A DNA stretch of 18,614 bases from F1-60-MAGs163 sp046091165 (GTDB lineage Bacteria; Actinomycetota; Thermoleophilia; Solirubrobacterales; Solirubrobacteraceae), in the NCBI GenBank assembly GCA_046091165.1, contig JBJTBE010000043.1, forward strand, positions 1-18,614, read 5' to 3'. Below are positions 7,083 through 13,348 of this stretch, piece after piece. Made by a program: the position numbers and the translations under genes. The notes below the pieces were generated by a model. It saw only the letters and a program-made list of their open reading frames with translations, was not told the DNA's origin and ran no database searches. Numbering within the stretch: the stretch's first letter is position 1; every line of letters begins with the position of its first letter.

Positions 7083-8884
7083 GTGGTGATCGAGCACCTG
7101 ACCGTGCCCCCGCTCGTCCCGGCGGCGACCGCCTCGGCGTTGGCGGCTGCGGCTCCCAGGACGGTGCCTTCCGGCCCGTCGGCAGGCCCGAGGGTGTCCC
7201 CGTAGAGCGTGTACCGGGAGGAGGCTCCGGTGTCGGCGGCGATCCGCTCGGCGAGGGCCGGGTTGAGCGAGCTCTCCGGGAAGACGGCCTTCACCCTCTC
7301 TTCGCGGATCGTCCTCTCGAGCTCGGCGACCTCGCCGGCCGACGCCTGGCCCTGCGTCGAGGTCGACGGGAAGACCGCTCCCACCGACCTGATCCCGTAA
7401 CGCTCGGTGAAGTAGGCGAAGGCGTCGTGGTCGGTGACGATCACGCGCTCCTTCTCCGGAACCTTGTCCAGGCAGGCGCGGATCTCCGCGTCGACCTTTC
7501 GGATCTTCGCCCGGTAGGCGTCGGCGCCGGCTTCGACCTGCTTGCGGGCCGCCGGGTCGGCGGCGATCAGCGCCTTCTCGATGCGGGTGGTCGCCGCCTC
7601 GAGGTTCTCGGCGTCGTGCCACCAGTGAGGGTCCACGGCGGAGTCGCCGTGGGAGTGCCCCTCCTCGCCGGAAGCCTTCTCCTCGGAGTGCTCCTCCTCG
7701 CCGTGGGAGTGACCCTCCTCGCCGACCGGGTGGGTGACCGGCAGGTCGTCTCCCAGGTCGACCACGCTGGCCGTCGAACCTGATTCCTCAACCAGCTTCC
7801 GGACCCACCCGTCCAGCCCCAGCCCGCTGGTGAAGACGACCTTCGCGTCGGCGACCTCGGCGACGTCGGCCGGACGGGGCTCGTAGTCGTGAGCCTCGGA
7901 GTTGGGCTTGAGGATCTGGTTCACCGTCACCGAGCCTCCCCCGACCTGCCGGACCAGGTCTCCAACCTGGGTCGTCGTGGCGCTGACCACCACCCGGTCC
8001 TCGGCTGCCCCATCTCCGTCCTGGCCACAGCCGGCCAGCACCAGCAGGAGGGCCACCGCGCCCGCCGCCCCGAGCGGCGCCCGCGAGCGGGCCCGGCTCC
8101 CGAGCCAGCGCCCGACCACCGCGAGGGCGAAGACCCCACCGGCGAGAACGGCGATCGCCGCGCCCGGGGGAACGTTCAGCTGGTAAGCGAGGGTCATACC
8201 AATCACTCCTTCTGCTGCCGCCAGGGCAGCGGTTGCCAGCTGCCAGGAGGGCAGCCGGTCGGTGAACAGGCGGGCGGTCGCGGCGGGCACCACGAGGATC
8301 GCTGCGGTCATCAGCGCCCCGACGGCGCCGAGCGCCGCGACGACGGCGACGGCGACGAGGACGACCAGCGCCGCGTCGTAGCCCCGGCCGGAAAGCGCAG
8401 ACCGACCGGCAAAGCCGTTGCCCAGCCAGCGGCCACCGATCATCAGGCCGACCACCGCAGCGCCAGCCAGCGCACCGGCCGCCATGGCCAGCTCGGGCGG
8501 GCCGATGGCCAGGAGGCTCCCGAAGAGGAGGCGGTCGATGCTGCCCTGGGAGCCGAAGACGTCACTGGCCAGGATCACCCCAGCGGCCAGCGCCCCGGCG
8601 AGCACCAGGGCGGTGGTGCTGTCGGTCCCGACCGATCGTCGCCCGGCCAGCAGTCCGAGGCCGGCCGCGGCCAGAAGCGACGCGCCGAGTGCTCCCAGCA
8701 GCGGCGAGAAGGCCAGGCCGTCGGCCAGGACCAGGCCCGGCACGGCCACCGTGCCGGCGGCGTGGGCGAAGAAGGAGAGGCCGCGCAGGACGATCCAGGT
8801 GCCCAGCAGGCCCGAGAGGCCGGCGAGCAGCAGCACCTCGATGATCCCCCTCTGGAAGAAGGGAAGGGTCCACGCCTGGAGCAC
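7079..8884 (-). CDS. Fused ABC-3 permease and ZnuA-like zinc-binding lipoprotein
   Basis: One uninterrupted 601-codon frame encodes two normally separate importer parts. Residues 1-260 are an ABC-3 permease with 8-9 hydrophobic segments, the LRGLSFFAHAAGTVAVPGLV motif and GALMTAAILVVPAATARLF. Residues 262-286 look like a lipoprotein signal: basic SRARSR, hydrophobic AGAVALLLVL, lipobox LAGC with Cys286. Residues 295-601 are a cluster A-I binding protein. Likely metal ligands are H332 (EAHDYEP), H420 (DPHWW) and H486 (TDHDAFAY), with acidic residues E537 (FPESSLNP) and D564 (LYGDTLG). A His/Glu loop at 385-413 (two EEGHSHG units) is typical of zinc ZnuA. The start is GTG at 8884, 6 nt after the -10-like TAATCT. 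Cleavage at Cys286 would release an ordinary lipoprotein. An internal GTG at codon 257 could also start a separate SBP, but its ribosome-binding site is poor. Confidence 0.9.
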   Translation of the reverse strand: MLQAWTLPFFQRGIIEVLLLAGLSGLLGTWIVLRGLSFFAHAAGTVAVPGLVLADGLAFSPLLGALGASLLAAAGLGLLAGRRSVGTDSTTALVLAGALAAGVILASDVFGSQGSIDRLLFGSLLAIGPPELAMAAGALAGAAVVGLMIGGRWLGNGFAGRSALSGRGYDAALVVLVAVAVVAALGAVGALMTAAILVVPAATARLFTDRLPSWQLATAALAAAEGVIGMTLAYQLNVPPGAAIAVLAGGVFALAVVGRWLGSRARSRAPLGAAGAVALLLVLAGCGQDGDGAAEDRVVVSATTTQVGDLVRQVGGGSVTVNQILKPNSEAHDYEPRPADVAEVADAKVVFTSGLGLDGWVRKLVEESGSTASVVDLGDDLPVTHPVGEEGHSHGEEEHSEEKASGEEGHSHGDSAVDPHWWHDAENLEAATTRIEKALIAADPAARKQVEAGADAYRAKIRKVDAEIRACLDKVPEKERVIVTDHDAFAYFTERYGIRSVGAVFPSTSTQGQASAGEVAELERTIREERVKAVFPESSLNPALAERIAADTGASSRYTLYGDTLGPADGPEGTVLGAAAANAEAVAAGTSGGTVRCSITT

Positions 8885-8890
8885 TGGGCC

Positions 8891-8919
8891 AGATTAGCAG
8901 TAATGAGACCTATTCTCAT
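8891..8919 (-). promoter_or_regulatory. Promoter of the zinc importer operon (leaderless type)
   Basis: On the minus strand, TAATCT (plus 8891-8896) is a good -10 that ends 6 nt before the GTG at 8884. ATGAGA (plus 8914-8919) sits 17 bp further upstream and matches TTGACA at 4 of 6 positions. The -35 and all but one base of the spacer are covered by the Zur-box candidate, which is the geometry expected for repression. Confidence 0.6.
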
Positions 8920-8924
8920 TACTG
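8898..8924. promoter_or_regulatory. Zur-box candidate operator between importer operon and yibE/F
   Basis: CAGTAATGAGA, CCTAT and TCTCATTACTG form a perfect 11-5-11 inverted repeat, AT-rich in an otherwise very GC-rich window. The TAATGAGA/TCTCATTA core resembles published Zur/Fur-type boxes built on AATGA-like half-sites. It lies over the importer promoter and also overlaps TATTCT (8911-8916), a possible plus-strand -10 for the yibE/F gene, though no convincing -35 accompanies it. Binding by the product of the 5041-5487 gene is inferred. Confidence 0.75.
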
Positions 8925-8999
8925 GGCCGGTCCATCCATTGCCCCACCACGGCGCGCCGGGCGGCAGGGCCGCGGGAGCTCGCGGCGAAAGGAACCCTG

Positions 9000-10214
9000 A
9001 TGGAAGCCTTCACGGCAGAGCCCGCGGGAGACAGGCGCTTCGCCGGCCTGCGCGCGCTGCTGGGCGCCCCGGCCGGCCGGCTGCTCGCCGCCATCGCCGG
9101 GCTGCTCCTGCTGGCCACCGTCGCGGCCACGATCGCCCTCTGGCCGGGCACGGACAGCGCCGAGCCCACCGGCGCCCTGGGCGGGCGCACCGTGGCGGCC
9201 GAGGTCGTGCGGACGACGACGGTGCCCTGTGGCCCGACCGACCAGCTCTGCCGGCGTGTCGTGGCCACGGTCGGCGAGGGACCGGAGCGCGGGCGGCAGG
9301 TGACCCTCGACCTCGGGCCGGTCGAGGCCACCCAGGACCCCGGGCCCGGCGCGGGAATCCGGGTGGTGCGCAACGAGTCGGTGGCCGGCGCGCCCGCCAC
9401 CTACGGCTTCGTCGACTCCGACCGCAGGCTGCCCCTGGCGATCCTCGTCGTCGCCTTCGCCGCCCTCGGGATACTCGTGGCCCGCCGCCAGGGGCTCCTC
9501 GCGGTCATCGGCCTCCTGGTGAGCGTCGTCATCATCACCACCTTCCTCGTGCCGGCGATGCTCGCCGGCGAGCCGCCGGTGCTGGTCTCCGTGGTCGCCT
9601 CGATGCTGGTCATGTTCGTGACCCTTGGCCTGACCTACGGGATCAGCGCCCAGAGCCTGTCGGCGGCCACCGCGATAGCCGCCTGCCTCCTTCTGGCGAC
9701 CCTGCTCGGGACGCTGGCCCTCACCTGGACCGGGCTCGACGGGGCCGGCGGGGAGTATTTCCAGCTCCTGAGCCAGGCCAACGTCGAGGGGGTCTCCCTG
9801 CGGGGGATCATCCTGGCCGGAATGGTCGTCGGCGCGCTGGGCGTCCTCACCGACACCGCGGTAACCCAGGCCTCCGCGGTGATGGCCCTGCGCCGGGCCA
9901 ACCCCTCGCTCGGGGTCCGCGGGCTCTACCGCGAGGGGTTCACCGTCGGGCGCGACCACCTGGCGGCCACCATCCACACCCTCGTGATGGCCTACGTCGG
10001 AACCCTGCTCCCGCTCCTGCTGGTGCTGGAGGCCGCCGACGTGGGCGTGACCGACGCCCTCAACGGCCAGCTGCTCGCCGAGCCGCTGGTGGCCACCATC
10101 ATCGGCGCGACCGCGCTGATGGCCAGCGTCCCCCTGACCACATTACTAGCGGCCGTGCTCGCCGTCCGCGTGCCGCCGGCGGCGATCCCCGAGGCCCACG
10201 CACACCCCCACTGA
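9000..10214 (+). CDS. YibE/F-family multispanning membrane protein
   Basis: The product is a 404-aa membrane protein matching the YibE/F family. Seen: an N-terminal membrane anchor (about 27-48); an extracytoplasmic domain of about 90 residues containing two Cys in PCGPTDQLC; then about seven hydrophobic segments, including LPLAILVVAFAALGILVA and MLVMFVTLGLTYGISAQSLSA; the family motif GMVVGALGVLTDTAVTQASA; and the segment GRDHLAATIHTLVMAYVG. The tail ends EAHAHPH, with three His. The start ATG at 9000 has AAAGGAA about 7 nt upstream. The gene is divergent from the zinc importer and shares the 115-bp region holding the Zur-box candidate. The molecular function of YibE/F proteins is not settled. 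Coupling to zinc homeostasis is an inference from position and the His tail. The sequence appears intact and of normal length. Confidence 0.88.
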   Translation: MEAFTAEPAGDRRFAGLRALLGAPAGRLLAAIAGLLLLATVAATIALWPGTDSAEPTGALGGRTVAAEVVRTTTVPCGPTDQLCRRVVATVGEGPERGRQVTLDLGPVEATQDPGPGAGIRVVRNESVAGAPATYGFVDSDRRLPLAILVVAFAALGILVARRQGLLAVIGLLVSVVIITTFLVPAMLAGEPPVLVSVVASMLVMFVTLGLTYGISAQSLSAATAIAACLLLATLLGTLALTWTGLDGAGGEYFQLLSQANVEGVSLRGIILAGMVVGALGVLTDTAVTQASAVMALRRANPSLGVRGLYREGFTVGRDHLAATIHTLVMAYVGTLLPLLLVLEAADVGVTDALNGQLLAEPLVATIIGATALMASVPLTTLLAAVLAVRVPPAAIPEAHAHPH

Positions 10215-10236
10215 CGCGCCGCACCTGCGCGACTGT

Positions 10237-10242
10237 CACAAT
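10237..10242 (+). promoter_or_regulatory. -10-like element before CxxC microprotein
   Basis: CACAAT ends 6 nt before the ATG at 10249 with no Shine-Dalgarno, in the 34-bp gap after the yibE/F stop. The spacing matches the other leaderless-looking starts. The first base deviates from TANNNT and no clear -35 is visible. Confidence 0.3.
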
Positions 10243-10248
10243 CGTCCC

Positions 10249-10425
10249 ATGTGCGTCCAGTGCATGGCAGGGGCAATGGCCGCCGGCGCGGCCGTCACCG
10301 GCAGCCGGGTGATGATCGTCACCCGCTTCCGGCAGGCGATGACCCCGGTCCGTAAACGCGCCCTCGATATCTCGGTCGCCGCCGTCGGCCTCTTCGCTGC
10401 AGCTGTCCTCCTCGGCGGCGCCTGA
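10249..10425 (+). CDS. 58-aa CxxC membrane microprotein
   Basis: The product starts MCVQCMAGAMAAGAAV, passes through a basic region (SRVMIVTRFRQAMTPVRKRALD) and ends in one hydrophobic segment (about 42-57, VAAVGLFAAAVLLGG). The N-terminal Cys2/Cys5 CxxC pair and the single C-terminal membrane helix give a tail-anchored look. I recall short actinobacterial proteins with an MC-x-QCM start, but no function is known to me. It is supported by a -10-like hexamer 6 nt before the ATG, continuous G/C third-position use, and a stop that fits exactly between the yibE/F gene and the convergent amidase gene (2-bp gap). It could be co-transcribed with yibE/F. The CxxC may bind metal or cycle redox; both are speculative. 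Confidence 0.6.
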   Translation: MCVQCMAGAMAAGAAVTGSRVMIVTRFRQAMTPVRKRALDISVAAVGLFAAAVLLGGA

Positions 10426-10427
10426 GG

Positions 10428-12125
10428 TCAGGCCGGGGGCGCTGCCGCCGCCGGGGCCGGCATAGCCTGGACGGCGAACGGCCTGAGCGAGGTCGTCCTC
10501 GAGCCGCGGGTGGCCCGGACCGTGATCCGGTGGCTGCCCGAGCGGGCCAGCTTCACCGAGACCGAGAAGCGCGGGCGCGCCTGGGCGGTGCGCAGCGCCG
10601 TGCGCACCCAGCGGCTGCCGGCCCGCCGCTCGACCAGCACCTCGACCGGCCCGTTGGGCCTGGCCTCGCCGCTGACCTCGACCGTACCCCCGGCCGCGAC
10701 CTGCGCAGCGGCAACCGAGGCCGAGAGCTTCGGCTTGACCTCGAGGGCTATCGGCTCGGACTCGACGCCGGCGGCCCGGGCCCGGAGCACGACGCTGGAA
10801 CGGACGATCACCCGGTGGCTCCAGGTGCCGTCTGAGTCGGAGGTCTCCGAAGCGACCGCCTTCCAGCCGCCGCTGGCCAGCTGGACCTCTAGGACGACCT
10901 TTTCGCGGGCGCGCGCCGTCTTGTCGCCGTTGGTCACGGCACCCCTGAGGCGCGCGGCCCGCCCCCACTCGATCGCCCCGGGCCCGACGAGCGTCACGTA
11001 GGCCTCGGGAGGGGCCAGCTCGCCCTGCTCGGCGGCGAGGCGGCGGATCGCGCCCAGCTGCGCGTAGAGGAGGTTGCCCGGGCAGTCGGTACTGCAGCCG
11101 TCCCGGTGACCGCTGATCCGGCTGAAGGTGACCCTCCGGCCCGCCGGCCAGCGGTTCTCCGAGCCGCCCGCGGAGATGATCTCGACGGTTCCCGATACCG
11201 GCACGCCGTGGAGCGGGAGCTTCCAGCCCAGAAGCGCGCCGACCGCCTCGACTGCAGCCCGCGGCGCCGAGGTGCCGGTGAACGAGCCGAGGATGGCCAC
11301 CCCGGTCGAGACGCTGTTCCAGCCCCCGGCCTGGGCGCCGATCACCGGCATGGTGATCCCCCCGGCCCGCCCCTCGAAGATCCGGCCGAAGCGGTCGACG
11401 AGGAAGTTGTAGCCGACGTCGTTCCAGCCCCGGCCGTCGCGGTGGTAGCGGGCGATCGCCTGGACGATCGAGGCCGACTCCGAGGCGGAGTAGTTGTTTA
11501 CGCCCTCGGTGTGGTGGACGAAGGCCATCACCACCCGCCCGAACGACGGCTGGGTTCGTGGAGGGACGCGGCCCCCGCCCCAGGCCGAGCGCGGGACGAT
11601 CTCCGGCTGCGAGCGGGAAACCGTGACCGGGCGCGCCGCCGCCACGCGGGCGCCGGCACCACGGGAGACCTCGACGAACTGGAGCCGCAGCGTCCCGCCG
11701 ACGCGGCCGTCGGCCCGCAGCTGCAGCTCGTCGTTGGGCCCGGTCCAGACCGGCTCGGAGGCCAGCGGTCGCCCGCCGCCGTCGGGGCCGTGGTCGATGC
11801 TCTCGCGCATCGGGGCCCAGGGCGTCCAGTCGCCGCCCTGCCGGCGGGCGCGGACCTCGACGGCCGGATGGCGGCCGGGGTCGAGCAGGCCGACGAGGGA
11901 GAAGGGACGTCCGGCCGAGATCGGGCGGCTGACGCCGGACGGGCCGAGCGCCGAGGCGGGAACCCGGAGGGTGAAGGCCTCGGTGCCGTCCGCGGCCAGG
12001 GCGTCGCCCGCTGAGGCCAGCGGGCGGAGCATCAGCGTCGCCGCCGAGGCGGCCCCCAGCGCGAGGGCGCCCCGGCGGGTCAGCGGCCGGTGCTCGGAAG
12101 GGCTCTCTTCACGTTCGTGGTTCAT
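10428..12125 (-). CDS. Tat-exported PGRP-type N-acetylmuramoyl-L-alanine amidase
   Basis: The product is a 565-aa secreted peptidoglycan amidase/recognition protein. Seen: a twin-arginine signal (RPLTRRGALALGAASAATLML, around 13-34) ending near ASAGDALAADG; a beta-rich N-terminal domain; and then a PGRP/amidase-2 domain from about 190 to 360. Zinc-site motifs in that domain are VMAFVHHTEG (first His), YHRDGRGWNDVGYNFLVD and ISGHRDGCSTDCPGN (second His and the Cys/Asp ligand). The region after 370 is two beta-sandwich-like repeats (VTLVGPG, then LSASVAAAQVAAGGTVEVSGEARP) and an Ala/Pro tail, probably for wall attachment. The ATG at 12125 gives a clean Tat signal; the ribosome-binding site is weak (CAGGG). 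Established: the family cleaves the MurNAc-L-Ala bond. The target wall site is unknown. The gene lies downstream of hxlR with a 77-bp gap. Confidence 0.88.
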   Translation of the reverse strand: MNHEREESPSEHRPLTRRGALALGAASAATLMLRPLASAGDALAADGTEAFTLRVPASALGPSGVSRPISAGRPFSLVGLLDPGRHPAVEVRARRQGGDWTPWAPMRESIDHGPDGGGRPLASEPVWTGPNDELQLRADGRVGGTLRLQFVEVSRGAGARVAAARPVTVSRSQPEIVPRSAWGGGRVPPRTQPSFGRVVMAFVHHTEGVNNYSASESASIVQAIARYHRDGRGWNDVGYNFLVDRFGRIFEGRAGGITMPVIGAQAGGWNSVSTGVAILGSFTGTSAPRAAVEAVGALLGWKLPLHGVPVSGTVEIISAGGSENRWPAGRRVTFSRISGHRDGCSTDCPGNLLYAQLGAIRRLAAEQGELAPPEAYVTLVGPGAIEWGRAARLRGAVTNGDKTARAREKVVLEVQLASGGWKAVASETSDSDGTWSHRVIVRSSVVLRARAAGVESEPIALEVKPKLSASVAAAQVAAGGTVEVSGEARPNGPVEVLVERRAGSRWVRTALRTAQARPRFSVSVKLARSGSHRITVRATRGSRTTSLRPFAVQAMPAPAAAAPPA

Positions 12126-12155
12126 CGCAACCCTGGAAATGCTGCCAGCAACCTT

Positions 12156-12195
12156 CGCCCCGGGGCGCCGGTTTGCCTTCACGCCCGGCCGGGCG
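12156..12195. other. Two GC palindromes in hxlR-amidase gap
   Basis: CGCCCCGGGGCG (12156-12167) and CGCCCGGCCGGGCG (12182-12195) are perfect palindromes between the hxlR stop and the amidase start. They could form hairpins that attenuate read-through from hxlR, but neither is followed by a U-tract, and short GC palindromes are common at this base composition. Confidence 0.25.
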
Positions 12196-12202
12196 CGAGG
12201 CG

Positions 12203-12538
12203 TCAGGCCGGTACGGCGGCCGGCGAGCCCTCGGCCAGCCAGCGGTCGCCGAAGCAGCGCATCTCCTCGACCAGCGGCAGCAGGTCGCGGCCCTTCCCGG
12301 TCAGCGCGTACTCGACCCTCGGCGGCAGCTCCGGGTACTGGCGGCGCTCGACGATCCCTTCCTTCTCGAGGTCGCGAAGGCGCAGCGAGAGCGTCCTCGG
12401 GCTGATCCCCTCCAGCGAGCGCTCCAGCTCGCAGAAGCGGGCGCAGCCGCCCTCCAGGTCGCGGATGATCAGCACCGTCCACTTGGTGCAGACGATGTTC
12501 GCGGTGCGGCAGACGGGGCAATCGTCGTTGGCGGACAC
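12203..12538 (-). CDS. HxlR-family, Cys-rich transcriptional regulator
   Basis: The product is a 111-aa winged-helix HxlR/MarR-like regulator. Seen: the family start CPVCRTANIVCTKWTVLIIRDL (7-28), the recognition region SLEGISPRTLSLRLRDLEKEGIVERR (41-66), and PPRVEYALTGKGRDLLPLV wing and dimer segments. It contains six Cys (7, 10, 17, 32, 36, 95). Cys7 corresponds to the conserved redox-active N-terminal Cys of HxlR-type sensors such as YodB/HypR (established). The extra CxxC at 7-10 is less usual and could bind metal or form a disulfide. The start is GTG at 12538. Upstream is an overlapping pair of perfect inverted repeats covering the -10-like TAAAGT, so autorepression is likely. The target is unknown; the neighbouring AIM24 and amidase genes are same-strand candidates. 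Confidence 0.88.
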   Translation of the reverse strand: MSANDDCPVCRTANIVCTKWTVLIIRDLEGGCARFCELERSLEGISPRTLSLRLRDLEKEGIVERRQYPELPPRVEYALTGKGRDLLPLVEEMRCFGDRWLAEGSPAAVPA

Positions 12539-12540
12539 CC

Positions 12541-12565
12541 CTTCACTTTACCAAGTGAAGTAAAG
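12541..12565. promoter_or_regulatory. HxlR operator with overlapping -10 element
   Basis: CTTCACTT-TACC-AAGTGAAG (12541-12560) is a perfect 8-4-8 inverted repeat. A second perfect dyad, CTTTAC-N8-GTAAAG, overlaps it at 12546-12565. On the minus strand TAAAGT (plus 12545-12550) is a good -10 ending 6 nt before the GTG at 12538, and it lies wholly inside the dyads. Bound regulator would block RNA polymerase. Confidence 0.7.
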
Positions 12566-12583
12566 GGCCCCGCCGCCCGGGAA

Positions 12584-13252
12584 TCAGGCCGGCATTACCG
12601 GCCTTCCCTCGGACGGCTGGACCAGGAGCCAGCCCTCGCCGCTGAAAGCCATCTGGATCGACTCGCCGGAAGAGCGCCCGATCAGCGCCTTCGCGCTCAT
12701 CTCGGTCTTCAGCGACGCGGTAACGCCGGCCGACCATGTGATCGCCGCCTGGGCGTCGGCGAAGGTCGGGGCGGAGCCGACATCCAGCATCACCGGGGGC
12801 CCGTCGGAGAGGACGGCCACGTAGCCGGTGCCGGTGAGCGAGGTGTTGAAGAGGCCACCGGCCATCATCCCGGCGGCGCCACCGGCCATCATCGTGATGT
12901 CCCAGTCGATGTCGGAATCGAAGGCCAGGAGGCTGGGACCGTTGACGGTGATCGTCTCGCCCTCGAGGTAGAGCAGGTGGATCTCCTGGGCGGTGTCGGC
13001 CAGGAAGACCTCGCCGGTGCCGGACATCTTCATCAGGGTGGTGCCTTCGCCGGTCGCCGCCTTCTTGATCATCCGCCCGATGCCCCCGGAGCCGGCGTGC
13101 TCGAAGCTCACCTCACCCTGGTAGGCGACCATCGAGCCGCGCTTGGCCTGGATCTCTCCCTCGGAGAGCCTCACCTTGAGGAGCTTGGAGTTCTGCAGGA
13201 CGAAGTCGTCGGTCGACGTCGTCTCGGTGTACTGCTGGAGGTTGGTGCGCAT
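12584..13252 (-). CDS. AIM24-family (TIGR00266-like) protein
   Basis: The product is a 222-aa protein of the AIM24/DUF124 beta-helical family. Seen: SKLLKVRLSEGEIQAKRGSMVAYQGEVSFEH (about 22-52), where the AKRGSMVAYQG segment is the family hallmark; GEGTTLMKMSGTGEVFLAD (68-86); the Gly/Met-rich MMAGGAAGMMAGGLFNTSLTGTGYVAVLSDGPP (121-153); and a terminal GEGWLLVQPSEG. The start ATG at 13252 has GGGAGA about 5 nt upstream. There is no signal peptide. Bacterial members have no established biochemical role. The gene follows rpoD by 96 bp on the same strand and lies 45 bp upstream of hxlR, so it could be read through from rpoD or have its own promoter. Confidence 0.88.
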   Translation of the reverse strand: MRTNLQQYTETTSTDDFVLQNSKLLKVRLSEGEIQAKRGSMVAYQGEVSFEHAGSGGIGRMIKKAATGEGTTLMKMSGTGEVFLADTAQEIHLLYLEGETITVNGPSLLAFDSDIDWDITMMAGGAAGMMAGGLFNTSLTGTGYVAVLSDGPPVMLDVGSAPTFADAQAAITWSAGVTASLKTEMSAKALIGRSSGESIQMAFSGEGWLLVQPSEGRPVMPA

Positions 13253-13348
13253 GGGGTCTCCCTGATCGGTGGCGGGAGTCGATCATCGACGACCGCCCCC
13301 GCCCCGGTCAAGGGGCCGGCTACGGGGCGTTAACCGGGAGGGCCGCGG

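Noticed and set aside
8028..8116. A missed stop or separate start splitting the permease/SBP fusion
   Set aside because: The frame is continuous and no stop is present. An internal GTG (codon 257) exists but lacks a convincing ribosome-binding site. Kept only as an alternative in the feature note.
7889..10312. Very long open frame on the plus strand across the importer operon and yibE/F
   Set aside because: It is antisense to the permease/SBP gene and then out of frame with yibE/F. Its composition (Arg/Gly/Gln/Pro-rich, no motifs) is typical of GC-driven shadow frames.
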